A stretch of DNA of 64,000 bases from Deltaproteobacteria bacterium (GTDB lineage Bacteria > Myxococcota_A > UBA9160 > UBA4427). Below, one piece after another: positions 55,841 to 63,559 of this stretch. Position numbers and translations under genes: made by a program. Every line of letters starts with the position of its first letter. Position 1 is the stretch's first letter. The DNA is taken from the NCBI GenBank assembly GCA_029261855.1, contig JAJDAN010000028.1, positions 62,001-126,000 of the forward strand, given 5' to 3'. The notes below the pieces were generated by a model. The model was not told the DNA's origin. It was given only the letters and a program-made list of their open reading frames with translations, and did not search any database.

Positions 55841-56287
55841 TCAAATTTCGGGTGGCGCGCTTCGATGGGCGGCGGTCATGGGACTCTGGATCCCGACGGG
55901 ATTGCCGTCCGGGTCGCCGACGACTGCCGCGCGACCGCCCCAGAAGGCGTCCCACGGCGGCTGCAGCCCCCGGTAGCCCGCGTCCACCAGGTCCGCATAG
56001 ATGGCATCCACCGCCTCACGGGTGGCCACGCCGAAGCCGATCATCACCTGACCGTTCGACGGGGCGGGCTCGAAGGCCTGGTTGTAGACCCCAGCCAGCG
56101 TCTGGCTGTCGAACTCGAGGTCGAGACCTCCGGGCGTCTTCACTGTGACGTGGTGGGCGCCCGTCTCGGTTCGCCAGATGGCGTCATCGGGAATGTCGAC
56201 CCCGAGCCTGCGATAGAAGGTGACCGTGGCCTCGACGTCCTGGGACACGAGATTCACCCCGTTGAAGATGGGCTTGGAACTCGCCAT
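55841..56287 (-). CDS. VOC-family protein
   Basis: The 148-residue glyoxalase-fold protein has the two-module layout (FNGVNLVSQDVEATVTFYRRLGVDI ... GRAAVVGDPDGNPVGIQSP). The usual metal-ligand histidine in strand 1 is absent (N in GVNLVSQ), so catalytic metal binding is uncertain. Such proteins in isolated accessory regions often bind small hydrophobic or antibiotic-like molecules. The gene starts 12 bp before the Kazal-like stop on the same strand. Function unknown. Confidence 0.75.
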   Translation of the reverse strand: MASSKPIFNGVNLVSQDVEATVTFYRRLGVDIPDDAIWRTETGAHHVTVKTPGGLDLEFDSQTLAGVYNQAFEPAPSNGQVMIGFGVATREAVDAIYADLVDAGYRGLQPPWDAFWGGRAAVVGDPDGNPVGIQSPMTAAHRSAPPEI

Positions 56288-56299
56288 GACAGGCCTCCA

Positions 56300-56542
56300 T
56301 CACTCACAGGCACCGGGAGCATACCCGACCACGTTCTCGTCCGAACAGGCCGTGCAGCCGGTCGCATAGCTGGCGCGGGTCCCGTCGACACGCTGCGCAC
56401 ACACTGGAAGGTACTCGCGGGTACAGACCTGCGGTCGCGGCTCGCTGCAAGCCACGACGGGGTCTGGCGCGGGCCCGCTGCATGCCGCGAGCAACGCGAC
56501 CGCCGCGCAGCCGACCATGACGCGAAGTCTCGAGCCGGTCAC
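56300..56542 (-). CDS. Kazal-type protease-inhibitor-like lipoprotein
   Basis: The 80-residue protein has a lipobox (VALLAAC), then eight cysteines in a Kazal arrangement: CTREYLPVCAQ, DGTRASYATGCTAC and GACE. The EYxPVC and the Y-x-x-G-C-x-x-C spacings match Kazal domains. Secreted or tethered Kazal inhibitors are rare but known in bacteria and may block external serine proteases. The first codon overlaps TrmO's stop (ATGA). Target and binding loop specificity are unknown. Confidence 0.7.
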   Translation of the reverse strand: MTGSRLRVMVGCAAVALLAACSGPAPDPVVACSEPRPQVCTREYLPVCAQRVDGTRASYATGCTACSDENVVGYAPGACE

Positions 56543-57021
56543 GACTGCCTGGCCCAGTAGCTTTGCATCAGCTCGCTCACCCAGCTGGGCTGCCGGATGC
56601 CACCACGCGGCAGGAATTCCTGGATCACGGGCTTGATGTCGAGCACCGGCGTGCCGTCGATCGCGTCGAGCTCGCCGACGCGCAACACGCGCCCCTCGCG
56701 CCCCAGCACAGTCGCGATGGTGCTCCCGATGAGGTTCGGACGCCCCTTTCCGCGTTGAGCGAAGATGCCCACCGCCGGCCAGTCTCGGTTGTTGCGGGGA
56801 TGCCGGGCCCCGCGGACGATCTTCGCCGGATCGACCCGATCGAAGTAGAAGAGCACCTCGACGTGGGAGAAGTCTTCGATGCCCTGCAGGGCGTCGGGCT
56901 CGATGTCGTCGCGCAGCTCGATGCGCGCTTCCGTCCCACCCCAGTAGTCGTCGACCGCCTCGTCGCGTTCCGCGCGAACCACCCCGATGGCTTCCATGAC
57001 GATCGGTGACGAATCGCTCAA
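56539..57021 (-). CDS. trmO: tRNA (adenine-N6) methyltransferase TrmO-like
   Basis: The 160-residue TsaA/TrmO protein would add N6-methyl to t6A37 of tRNA-Thr with SAM. Conserved motifs are HPRNNRDWPAVGIFAQRG and GRPNLIGST, with DIKP and a C-terminal SELMQSYW. The start is TTG (57021), which overlaps the upstream GNAT stop (TTGA) as elsewhere here; an ATG at 56997 (152 residues) is also possible. The protein ends by overlapping the Kazal gene. Confidence 0.85.
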   Translation of the reverse strand: MSDSSPIVMEAIGVVRAERDEAVDDYWGGTEARIELRDDIEPDALQGIEDFSHVEVLFYFDRVDPAKIVRGARHPRNNRDWPAVGIFAQRGKGRPNLIGSTIATVLGREGRVLRVGELDAIDGTPVLDIKPVIQEFLPRGGIRQPSWVSELMQSYWARQS

Positions 57022-57506
57022 GACCCTGCTCCTTCCTCTTCCAGCTCGCGCACCCAGTAGCATTCCCGGCCGCCGTCCCAGATGGACTCCGAGGCCGCCT
57101 CGAAACCCATCCGGCGGTACAGGCTCTGGGCGCGAGTGTTCGCCTCGTTGGTGTGGAGACCGATCGCCGCGCAGCCCCGTTCGCCGGCGCGCGCGATCAC
57201 GAAGTCGAGAAGCTCCCTTCCAAGGCCCGCTCCGCGCTTGCCCTCCAGCACGAAGACGTCCTCGACGTGGGCTTCCCAGAAAGTCGACCACAGCGATCGG
57301 AAGTAGCGACAGTTCCCATAGCCGACGGCCGTGCCGTCCGGCGAGAGCGCCAGGGACAACTCCGTCGCCTCGTCGGCCAGCAGCTGCGGCAGGAAGCGAC
57401 GCATCGCGTCCGCCGACGGGCCTTCCGCGCCCAGGTGGTCGCGGAAGGCGGCGACGAGCGAGACCAGCGCCTCCGCGTCCGCCGCGTCCGCGAGCCGAAC
57501 CGTCAC
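57018..57506 (-). CDS. GNAT-family N-acetyltransferase
   Basis: The 162-residue protein has the start TVRLADAADAEALVSLV, acetyl-CoA loop EGKRGAGLGRELLDF and terminal NTRAQSLYRRMGFEA. The CoA-binding R-G-x-G-x-G is intact. The GTG start at 57506 overlaps the next GNAT's stop (GTGA). Acts on an unknown small amine, or could be involved in toxin inactivation. Paralogous GNAT genes lie at 40372, 46893, 57503 and 59224. Confidence 0.85.
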   Translation of the reverse strand: MTVRLADAADAEALVSLVAAFRDHLGAEGPSADAMRRFLPQLLADEATELSLALSPDGTAVGYGNCRYFRSLWSTFWEAHVEDVFVLEGKRGAGLGRELLDFVIARAGERGCAAIGLHTNEANTRAQSLYRRMGFEAASESIWDGGRECYWVRELEEEGAGS

Positions 57507-57970
57507 AGCGGCCTCGTCACGAACCAGGTGGGTGAATCCCAGGAACCGAAGCCCGCGGATTCGTACAGGCGCTTCGCCCCTGCGTTGCTGTCGTGAACCT
57601 CGAGGGTGACCTTGCAGCATTCGCGCTCGCGCGCGCGGCGCTCGACCTCGGCCAGCAGCGCTCCCCCGATGCCGCGACCCTGGAAGTCCGACAGGACCGC
57701 GAGATCGTGGATGTTGATCATCTCGCGACCCGCAAAGGTCGAGAAGCCCCAGACGCACACCGCGACACCGACCGGGCGACCCTCGAACCGGGCCAGCAAC
57801 ACCATCGCGCACGGGTGTCGCCGCAACCCGGGCACAAGTGCCGCCCGGACCTCGTCGGAGAGCCTTGCGTTCTGTCCGCCGGGCCCGCTTGCATAGGAGT
57901 CGATGATCTCGACGACGGCGTCGGCATCTTCCGGGCTCTCGAGATCGGCTTGTGCGATTCGCAGCGTCAT
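57503..57970 (-). CDS. GNAT-family N-acetyltransferase
   Basis: The 155-residue protein has TLRIAQADLESPEDADAVVEII, CoA-binding SDFQGRGIGGALL and C-terminal SNAGAKRLYESAGFGSW. The start at 57970 was preferred to the more upstream Met because the conserved sequence begins here. It is tightly coupled to the next GNAT, so the tandem may be a duplicated pair. The substrate is unknown. Confidence 0.85.
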   Translation of the reverse strand: MTLRIAQADLESPEDADAVVEIIDSYASGPGGQNARLSDEVRAALVPGLRRHPCAMVLLARFEGRPVGVAVCVWGFSTFAGREMINIHDLAVLSDFQGRGIGGALLAEVERRARERECCKVTLEVHDSNAGAKRLYESAGFGSWDSPTWFVTRPL

Positions 57971-58006
57971 GCCCCGATGATACACACGCGACTCTCGATA
58001 GAGCCG

Positions 58007-58282
58007 TCAGCCGAAAAAGACGAACTCCACCAGGAACACGTGCTCCCCTTTTCCGTGCTGCGCCACCTTCAGAAGATCCTGCACGCTCTCGAAACCAGAA
58101 CGCTTCGCGAGCGCGGGTGTGATGTCCTCGTGGGAGATCAGGCGGATGGCCGTCACCTCGATCTCGCCCGGAGCAAGCCCATAGCGTCCGCCGACCTTCA
58201 CCCGGGGCTGCTTCCAGATGCGGACGCTGCAGGTGATCTCTCCGCTTCGCACGCGCGGACGCAGCGCCTTGGCGAATTGCAC
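58007..58282 (-). CDS. ASCH-like domain protein
   Basis: The 91-residue protein resembles the small ASCH/YqfB fold: FAKALRPRVRSGEITCSVRIW, KVGGRYGLAPGEIEVTAIR and a C-terminal FLVEFVFF. YqfB-type ASCH proteins hydrolyse N4-acetylcytidine, but this copy's activity is unknown. Two neighbouring regions hold GNAT and VOC genes. The short length and lack of an active-site check make it a moderate call. Confidence 0.6.
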   Translation of the reverse strand: MQFAKALRPRVRSGEITCSVRIWKQPRVKVGGRYGLAPGEIEVTAIRLISHEDITPALAKRSGFESVQDLLKVAQHGKGEHVFLVEFVFFG

Positions 58283-58334
58283 GCCTACCTCGCCTGGCCC
58301 GCGGAAGCAGCAGAAACGCGATCGAAGCGCCCCA

Positions 58335-58721
58335 TCAAACCGGCAGCCCGGTCACGTGGGTCGAGTTCACGGTCAGGACGTGTCCACCCGGCTCGCGCAA
58401 CTTGAAGCCGCGGTGGAAGTCGGAGGTCTCGACCGGGCCCGGTGCGTGACCGCGCGCCTCCATCTGGGCACGGAACGCGTCGATGTCGTCGACCATCAGG
58501 TCGAAGGGCGCCTCGGCGTCCGGCGCGACGGGCGCTTGCGATGGCAGCAGGATCAGATGCGTCCCGCCGCGAAGCTCGAGGATGCCGACCGGTCCGTCCC
58601 CCGGCTCCGCGTCGCGCAGGCCGAGGTCCAGGAAGAAGCGCTTCGATTCTTCGGGGCTTGGCACCCCGAGCACCACGTGTCCGATCCACATGCTCGGCCT
58701 CACGTCGTTGAATGCGTTCAT
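58335..58721 (-). CDS. VOC-family protein
   Basis: The 128-residue single-domain glyoxalase-fold protein includes IGHVVLGVPSPEESKRFFLDLGL, THLILLPS and a C-terminal DFHRGFKLREPGGHVLTV, with His/Glu candidates for metal binding. It is shorter than the other two VOC proteins and has a typical antibiotic-resistance or epimerase-like arrangement. Function unknown. Confidence 0.78.
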   Translation of the reverse strand: MNAFNDVRPSMWIGHVVLGVPSPEESKRFFLDLGLRDAEPGDGPVGILELRGGTHLILLPSQAPVAPDAEAPFDLMVDDIDAFRAQMEARGHAPGPVETSDFHRGFKLREPGGHVLTVNSTHVTGLPV

Positions 58722-58739
58722 GCGTGCACTCCTTTTCGG

Positions 58740-59231
58740 TCAGCTCTCCTGCCAGGTGAGCACCTCGCCCTGTCCCGTCAACAGCACCGTTCCCGGAAAG
58801 ACCCGCAATCGCCAGGGGTCGAGTCGAAGCGCCGCGAAGGCGTCGTCCGTCGGCGCGTTCCAGGCGGGGATGATCGCCGGGTCGTAGCCCACGGGCTGCG
58901 GCGTGTTCTTGAACGTGTCCCAGATGCGAGCGCGGGTCTCCGGGTCGAAGTGCCAGGTCGCGCGGCACTCGGCCACACAGGTGTCCTGGCTCGGTGTCCA
59001 GTAGTTGACCGAAACGTGCGGAGTGACTTCGAGATGGGCGCGCTTGGTCGGCGTCGGACCGGTGGCCACCCACCCGACGAGGGCGTCGTCCTTCCATTCC
59101 CAGATGGGATGCAGGACCCGTGAGCGCGGACGGCCCTTCGTATCCACAGAAGCAACCGAGGCCCACACGATGCTATGAGCCATCTCGATGAAGGGGAGGG
59201 CGACTTTTTCGAGATCAGCGGGATCAGACAA
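58740..59231 (-). CDS. Pyridoxamine 5'-phosphate oxidase-like split-barrel protein
   Basis: The 163-residue protein fits the FMN-binding split barrel: VASVDTKGRPRSRVLHPIWEW, TGPTPTKRAHLEVTPHVSVNYW, CVAECRATWHF and RLDPWRLRVF. A TTG start at 59231 overlaps the GNAT stop by 8 bp; a downstream ATG (MAHSIVW) is possible. The substrate may be a flavin or deazaflavin. There is a second PNPOx-like gene at 60325. Confidence 0.72.
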   Translation of the reverse strand: MSDPADLEKVALPFIEMAHSIVWASVASVDTKGRPRSRVLHPIWEWKDDALVGWVATGPTPTKRAHLEVTPHVSVNYWTPSQDTCVAECRATWHFDPETRARIWDTFKNTPQPVGYDPAIIPAWNAPTDDAFAALRLDPWRLRVFPGTVLLTGQGEVLTWQES

Positions 59232-59715
59232 GCTTCTTCTCCAGGGTAACGAGCTCGGCACCGCGCCAGTCGAAGCGACGGACTTCCTCGAAGCCCTGGC
59301 GGCGCACGAAGCTCACGAGGCGTGAATCGGCAGCATACTCGGTGAACCAGGCCGTGCGCGCCCCCAGCTGCGCCAGGGTCTCGAACGCTTGCTCGAGGAC
59401 CTGCACACCCACGGTCTCGAGGGCCGACGGCTCGGTGACGACGAAGAGGCGGAATGCGCCGTTCGGTGCCTGTGGGTCGTGCTCGACTGCGCCGTATCCC
59501 ACTGCGCGACGGGATGCCGGGTCTCGGCAGACGAGGTGTCGCCGGAGACCACCGCCGCTCGCGAAGCCCGGCCGATCTGCGAAGCCTCGGCGATTGGCGA
59601 GCCACTCGTCCTGGGGGCCTGCGCCCGGAACGTCCGCGACGCTGGCGTTCGCCAGACGCAGGACCTCGGGCCAGTCGTCTTCGGAAGGCGTCTCGAACAC
59701 GGGGGTCGCTCCCAA
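59224..59715 (-). CDS. GNAT-like acetyltransferase, divergent
   Basis: The 163-residue protein has the general GNAT layout and a C-terminal RLVSFVRRQGFEEVRRFDW, but the acetyl-CoA loop (ETVGVQVLEQA) lacks the usual R-x-x-G-x-G/A, so activity may be altered. The start is uncertain: TTG at 59715 is used; an ATG at 59805 would overlap the start of the divergent NTF2-like gene. The function is unknown. Confidence 0.62.
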   Translation of the reverse strand: MGATPVFETPSEDDWPEVLRLANASVADVPGAGPQDEWLANRRGFADRPGFASGGGLRRHLVCRDPASRRAVGYGAVEHDPQAPNGAFRLFVVTEPSALETVGVQVLEQAFETLAQLGARTAWFTEYAADSRLVSFVRRQGFEEVRRFDWRGAELVTLEKKLV

Positions 59716-59787
59716 CGCGGCTGCTATGGTAGCCGCTGCGCGCCCCGCCGAGACCCCGCGAGGGTCCTGTAGAGAGGGGAGAGCCTC

Positions 59788-60237
59788 GTGTCCAACGTCG
59801 CGCACTTCGCCCGGTACGCCGCCGCCTTCGAGAAGGCCGTCGAGAACGACGACTGGTCGCTCGTCGAGCCCTTCTTCACCGAGGACGCCGTCTACGAAAC
59901 GCAGTTCTCACCCATGGGCGGCGTGTTCGAGGGACGAGGCAGCGTGCTCGACTATCTCAAGGCCAGTCTCGACCGCTTCGACCGGCGCTTCGAGACCCGC
60001 GCGCTGAAACTCCTCGAAGGTCCCCGAGAAGAAGGCGACTCGGTCTGGGTCCGCGGACGCGCCAGCTACACAACCGGTATCGCCGGCGTTCCAGACCTGT
60101 CCTTCGAGCTGGAAGAGACCGTATGGTTCGAGGGCGAACGCATCCGGCGACTCGAGGACCACTACGACGAGGCCACCCTCGCCCGACTGACGGCCTACCT
60201 CGACGACCATGAGGAAGCGCTAGCGACCAAGCGCTAA
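59788..60237 (+). CDS. SnoaL/NTF2-like protein
   Basis: The 149-residue protein has ARYAAAFEKAVENDDWSLVEPFFTEDAVYE, VFEGRGSVLDYLKASLDRFDRRF and the C-terminal DHYDEATLARLTAYLDDHEE helix, as in NTF2-like fold enzymes. The GTG start has GGGGAGA 5-10 bp upstream. Its stop codon lies in the first unit of a 14-bp tandem repeat that continues downstream. Probably monocistronic; function unknown. Confidence 0.8.
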   Translation: MSNVAHFARYAAAFEKAVENDDWSLVEPFFTEDAVYETQFSPMGGVFEGRGSVLDYLKASLDRFDRRFETRALKLLEGPREEGDSVWVRGRASYTTGIAGVPDLSFELEETVWFEGERIRRLEDHYDEATLARLTAYLDDHEEALATKR

Positions 60238-60288
60238 GGGCCAATCGCCAAGGACCAGGCGCTAAGGACCAGGCGCTAGGGACCAAGC
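60224..60288. repeat. 14-bp tandem repeat at the NTF2-like gene end
   Basis: Units are CGACCAAGCGCTAA (60224-60237, containing the stop), GGGCCAATCGCCAA, GGACCAGGCGCTAA, GGACCAGGCGCTAG and a partial copy GGACCAAGC. Four full units plus one partial give about 65 bp. It looks like slippage from the end of the gene. Confidence 0.85.
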
Positions 60289-60324
60289 AGGGACGGAGCA
60301 CCCGGCGCCTTCTGAGCTTTGTCC

Positions 60325-60831
60325 TCAGGTGTTCCCCTGGTCGACAGACCAGCGGCGCCGGACCGCCCGGGTGTCGGGCTGGCCGACGCGTTCCCAGTGG
60401 ACCCACAGCGAGCGCTCGATCTCGAAACGAAAGATGGGATCTTCGCGGCCGAAGGCCGCGAACGGGATCGCTTCGTGGACAGCCGCCCGTTCCCCGGCGT
60501 CCGTCACCTCGTGGGCCCGGCCCGCCACCTGAAACTCTTCGTCGTTTTCAGCGAGGAAGGCGTGCAGCGCGAAGCGACCCGTTCCGTCGCGCAGATCGCG
60601 CACCTTCGGCGTCCCGGTCTGGGCGACCAGATACAGGTGATCGCCACAGAAGACTGGGCACACCGGTCCGAGGTGCGGCCCCGCCGCGTTGCCGTCCCTC
60701 GAGTGCCCGTCCGTCGCGAGCCCGGCAGTTGCAAGAAAAGCGATCGCCACGCCGTCTTCGCCCACCAGCAGACGACGGCCGGCAGCAGCCAGATCGGGAG
60801 CCGCCTCTTCGAAGTCCGCCCATCCCGGCAT
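60325..60831 (-). CDS. Pyridoxamine 5'-phosphate oxidase-like protein
   Basis: The 168-residue FMN-binding split-barrel protein has FLATAGLATDGHSRDG, HLGPVCPVFCGDHLYLVAQTGTPKVRDLRDGTGRFALHAF and ends with FRFEIERSLWVHWERVG. Many such proteins bind F420 or FMN and reduce small molecules. It is 3 bp after the kinase gene stop. A related protein is at 58740. The substrate is unknown. Confidence 0.8.
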   Translation of the reverse strand: MPGWADFEEAAPDLAAAGRRLLVGEDGVAIAFLATAGLATDGHSRDGNAAGPHLGPVCPVFCGDHLYLVAQTGTPKVRDLRDGTGRFALHAFLAENDEEFQVAGRAHEVTDAGERAAVHEAIPFAAFGREDPIFRFEIERSLWVHWERVGQPDTRAVRRRWSVDQGNT

Positions 60832-60833
60832 CG

Positions 60834-61337
60834 CTAGTCCTCTCCCCGCACCAGCGCGGCGATGCGTTCGGCCACGACCTCGCTGCTCAGCCCCGTCGTA
60901 TCGATCTTGGGAGTCGCCAGTGCCTCGATCTTCCGCAAGCGGTCGAACCCGTACTCCGGGAGGCGGCCGCGTTCGAGTTGCTGTCGCCGGCGATCCTCGA
61001 GTGCCTCCGGTGTCGCCACCAGATGCAGCACCAGCGAAGTTTCGTAGACGCCCTGCAGCGCGTCGAGCAGGCGCTGGGTGAGCAGCGGATTCGCGAGCAC
61101 CCAGCTCAGGAACACGTACGAGAAGCGTGCCTCGAGATAGCCGCGCAGTACCGAGGTCACGTTCCCCACGGACAGCGTCTTCATGGCCTCGTCCATGTCG
61201 CGGAAGTCGAGCGGCTGCACGCGCCAGACGTCATCTGCGTCGAGGCAGGCGCAGCTCTCGAAGTGCCGGGGAAGCAGCGACAGAACCGTGGTCTTGCCGA
61301 CGGCGGGCGGGCCACCGATGAGCACGAGCTTCGACAC
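60834..61337 (-). CDS. P-loop NTPase/kinase, AAA_18-like
   Basis: The 167-residue protein begins with LVLIGGPPAVGKTTVLSLL, a P-loop with GKTT, and has DADDVWRV and the LID-like ALEDRRRQQLERGRLPEYGF. It resembles small nucleoside or antibiotic kinases. Specificity is unknown. It starts 28 bp after the DUF488 stop (61366) and its own stop is followed 3 bp later by the PNPOx-like gene, all on the minus strand. Confidence 0.78.
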   Translation of the reverse strand: MSKLVLIGGPPAVGKTTVLSLLPRHFESCACLDADDVWRVQPLDFRDMDEAMKTLSVGNVTSVLRGYLEARFSYVFLSWVLANPLLTQRLLDALQGVYETSLVLHLVATPEALEDRRRQQLERGRLPEYGFDRLRKIEALATPKIDTTGLSSEVVAERIAALVRGED

Positions 61338-61365
61338 CGGGAGATCCTCCGACCGGACCCCAACC

Positions 61366-61755
61366 TTACTGGCCCCGAGCGTCTGTCTCCACGCCTTCCG
61401 CCAGGAACTCTCCCAACGCGACAGCGTTGTTGAAGCGGGTCTCCCGGGAGGCGAACACGAAGGTCACGCGTCCCGCCCGCATCCGCGCGCGGAGCGGTTC
61501 GAGCGCCTCCGGGTTGGCGCGCAGCTCGGCGAAGTAGCGCCGTTTGAACTCGGACCACCGGTCCGGATCGTGACCGAACCACTTCCGCAGGGCCGGGGAG
61601 GGCGCCACGTCCTTCAGCCACAGGTCGATCGCGGCGTTCTCCTTGGAAAGACCGCGTGGCCACAAGCGCTCGACGAGAATGCGACAGCCATCCGAAGCCC
61701 CCGGCGGCTCGTACACACGCTTGAGATCGACACGTCTCGACGAAGTCGGCGGCAC
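61366..61755 (-). CDS. DUF488-family protein
   Basis: The 129-residue protein has LKRVYEPPGASDGCRILVERLWPRGLSKENA, a conserved core of DUF488, then DLWLKDVAPSPALRKWF and VTFVFASRETRFNNAV. The GTG start at 61755 is preceded by GGGGAA; earlier in-frame sequence is not conserved. The family has no confirmed enzyme activity. Function unknown. Confidence 0.8.
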   Translation of the reverse strand: MPPTSSRRVDLKRVYEPPGASDGCRILVERLWPRGLSKENAAIDLWLKDVAPSPALRKWFGHDPDRWSEFKRRYFAELRANPEALEPLRARMRAGRVTFVFASRETRFNNAVALGEFLAEGVETDARGQ

Positions 61756-61831
61756 TGCGGTTCCCCGCGTGAGTTCGGGGGTTGGATGACCCGCGACGAG
61801 CGGCGTTACAGCGCAGCGAACGAGGCGCCCC

Positions 61832-62248
61832 TCAGTCGCGCTCGCCGAAGGGCGGCCCGCCGGGCTCCTGCGGGAGCTCGTCGGCGATCTCGACCCAAGG
61901 GGCTTTGGAGCCGACGTGGAAGTGCATCTCCGCGCGCCGGTCGGGGTCGCCATCGAGGGTGCCGAGCCGGAATCCCACGAGATCCGGAGACTCGTCCGGG
62001 CGCTTGTAGAGCGGCGAGCCGCAACAGCTCGCGAAGTAGCGCTTGATCCCCGGGCTCGATTCCCAGTAGGCCAGACGATCCTCCCCCGAGACGAACGCGA
62101 GGTCCCCCGCTCGAACGCCCACCGTCGTACCGAAGCTGGAGCCCGAATGCTTGCGGCAGCGCCAGCAGTGGCAATAGGTGATCGGGCCGAGCAGCTCTCC
62201 GCGAATCTCGTAGCGAATCTGCCCACACGCACAGGACCCCGTCAGCAT
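61832..62248 (-). CDS. GFA-family protein (second copy)
   Basis: The 138-residue protein has the zinc cysteines CACGQ, CHCWRCR and FASCCGS typical of GFA/CENP-V proteins. A paralogue is at 48239. Its start overlaps the methyltransferase stop by 7 bp, marking an operon. In CxxC no.3 a CC pair replaces the usual CxxC. The substrate is unknown. Confidence 0.85.
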   Translation of the reverse strand: MLTGSCACGQIRYEIRGELLGPITYCHCWRCRKHSGSSFGTTVGVRAGDLAFVSGEDRLAYWESSPGIKRYFASCCGSPLYKRPDESPDLVGFRLGTLDGDPDRRAEMHFHVGSKAPWVEIADELPQEPGGPPFGERD

Positions 62249-63048
62249 GACGCGCCACCGGAGGTGTTCGAAGCCGCGTTGCGCGCAAGCGCGACGAAGA
62301 CAGACGCACCCGCTACCGAAGTCCCGCCGCTCGGATCCACGAAGCGAACGGCATCGAAGCCCGCGTCCCGCAGCATCCCCTCGAACTGCGGCTCCGTCCA
62401 CCAGCGCGTGATCCAGTCGCGTTCGACGACCTCCGACTCGCCACTGGCGGAGATCCGCTCGTAGCGGAGTCTCCGCGTCAGACACTGATCGTCGTGGTCG
62501 ACCTCGAAGGAAACGAGGCCGACCCGTAGGCGCTCGCCAGCATCGGACTCGGCCTCCCTGAAGTGACCCACCTGGCGCTCGATGTACCGGAGTTCGGGGA
62601 TCTCGAGCGGGATCAGCGCGGAGCCACCGGGCTCGAGATGCCCATGGATCCGCCCGAGCGCCGCCCGGGCGTCGTCGTCGTTGGTCAGCAGGATGAAGCT
62701 CGCCCCCGCCAGGAAGATCGACCGGTAGCGACGTGGTAACGAGAAGGACTGCATCTCCGCCTCGTAGACGGTGACGTCGACTCCGCGCGACTTCGCCAAG
62801 GCGAGACAACGGTCGAGCATATCGCGCGAAGCATCGAGCCCTTCGACCTCGTAGCCGCGCGCCACCAGGTCCACCAGGGGCAGACCCGAACCACACGCCA
62901 GCTCGAGGGCCGGGGTGCCCGCGCCGTCGAGAAACGCCAGGTAGTCCTCGGCACGCGACCGCTCGGACAGGAGGGGCTCGTAGAGCTCTGCGACGAGCCC
63001 GGTGTAGAACTGCGACGGGCCGCCGGCCGATTTCTCACGACGGCTCAC
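62242..63048 (-). CDS. Class I SAM methyltransferase
   Basis: The 268-residue protein has motif I ALELACGSGLPL, GLDASRDML, FLAGASFILLTNDDDA and a C-terminal domain with DWITRWWTEPQFEGML and VAGASVFVALARNA. It resembles methyltransferases of sterol/quinone or sugar type. The GTG at 63048 is selected because it follows the MAPEG stop by 1 bp; longer upstream frame is not conserved. The 3' end overlaps the GFA gene. Confidence 0.85.
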   Translation of the reverse strand: MSRREKSAGGPSQFYTGLVAELYEPLLSERSRAEDYLAFLDGAGTPALELACGSGLPLVDLVARGYEVEGLDASRDMLDRCLALAKSRGVDVTVYEAEMQSFSLPRRYRSIFLAGASFILLTNDDDARAALGRIHGHLEPGGSALIPLEIPELRYIERQVGHFREAESDAGERLRVGLVSFEVDHDDQCLTRRLRYERISASGESEVVERDWITRWWTEPQFEGMLRDAGFDAVRFVDPSGGTSVAGASVFVALARNAASNTSGGASC

Positions 63049-63049
63049 G

Positions 63050-63487
63050 TCAGGCGCCGATGAACCCAAGGAAGGCACGGCCCGCGATGAACCAGACCGC
63101 CAGCGCCGAGGCCAGGTACATGTAGAAGCGCAGCATCACGATGTTGATGCTGCAGTGAACCAGGCTGTGCAGCACCCGAAATCCTGCGAAGACCCACGCC
63201 GCGGCGAGGTAGACGCCGTCGACTTGCCCCGTCACGAATAGATAGAAGGCCAGCACGTAGAAGACCACCGGGACTTCGAACAGGTTCTTGAAGTTGTCCG
63301 ACGGGTTCGAGACGGACGCCGGTGACAGACGAGCGAGCTCGCCCGGGGTCGCCAGCTGTTCCTGGGTGAGCTGCTGACCCGTGATGAAGGGAACGCGCCG
63401 GACGAACATGAGCACCCACACCGCGAAGGTCAGGAACACCGTCGCGAATACGGGGCCGAAGATGGCGCTCTGTGAGACGGGATCCAT
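63050..63487 (-). CDS. MAPEG-family membrane protein
   Basis: The 145-residue integral membrane protein has four helices (FATVFLTFAVWVLMFV, LFEVPVVFYVLAFYLFV, VYLAAAWVFAGFRVLHSLVH and FYMYLASALAVWFIAG) and the MAPEG signature with FKNLFEVPVVF and FRVLHS. Such proteins are glutathione S-transferase-like or eicosanoid/GSH-detoxification proteins in microbes. It is upstream of the methyltransferase and GFA genes on the same strand, suggesting thiol-linked detoxification, by inference. Confidence 0.85.
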   Translation of the reverse strand: MDPVSQSAIFGPVFATVFLTFAVWVLMFVRRVPFITGQQLTQEQLATPGELARLSPASVSNPSDNFKNLFEVPVVFYVLAFYLFVTGQVDGVYLAAAWVFAGFRVLHSLVHCSINIVMLRFYMYLASALAVWFIAGRAFLGFIGA

Positions 63488-63559
63488 CTCTCTCTCCTCC
63501 GTTTACCTGGGCTTGCCTGGGCCTGTTTCAGTCTTGTTTCGGTCTCGCAGGGTCGACTG

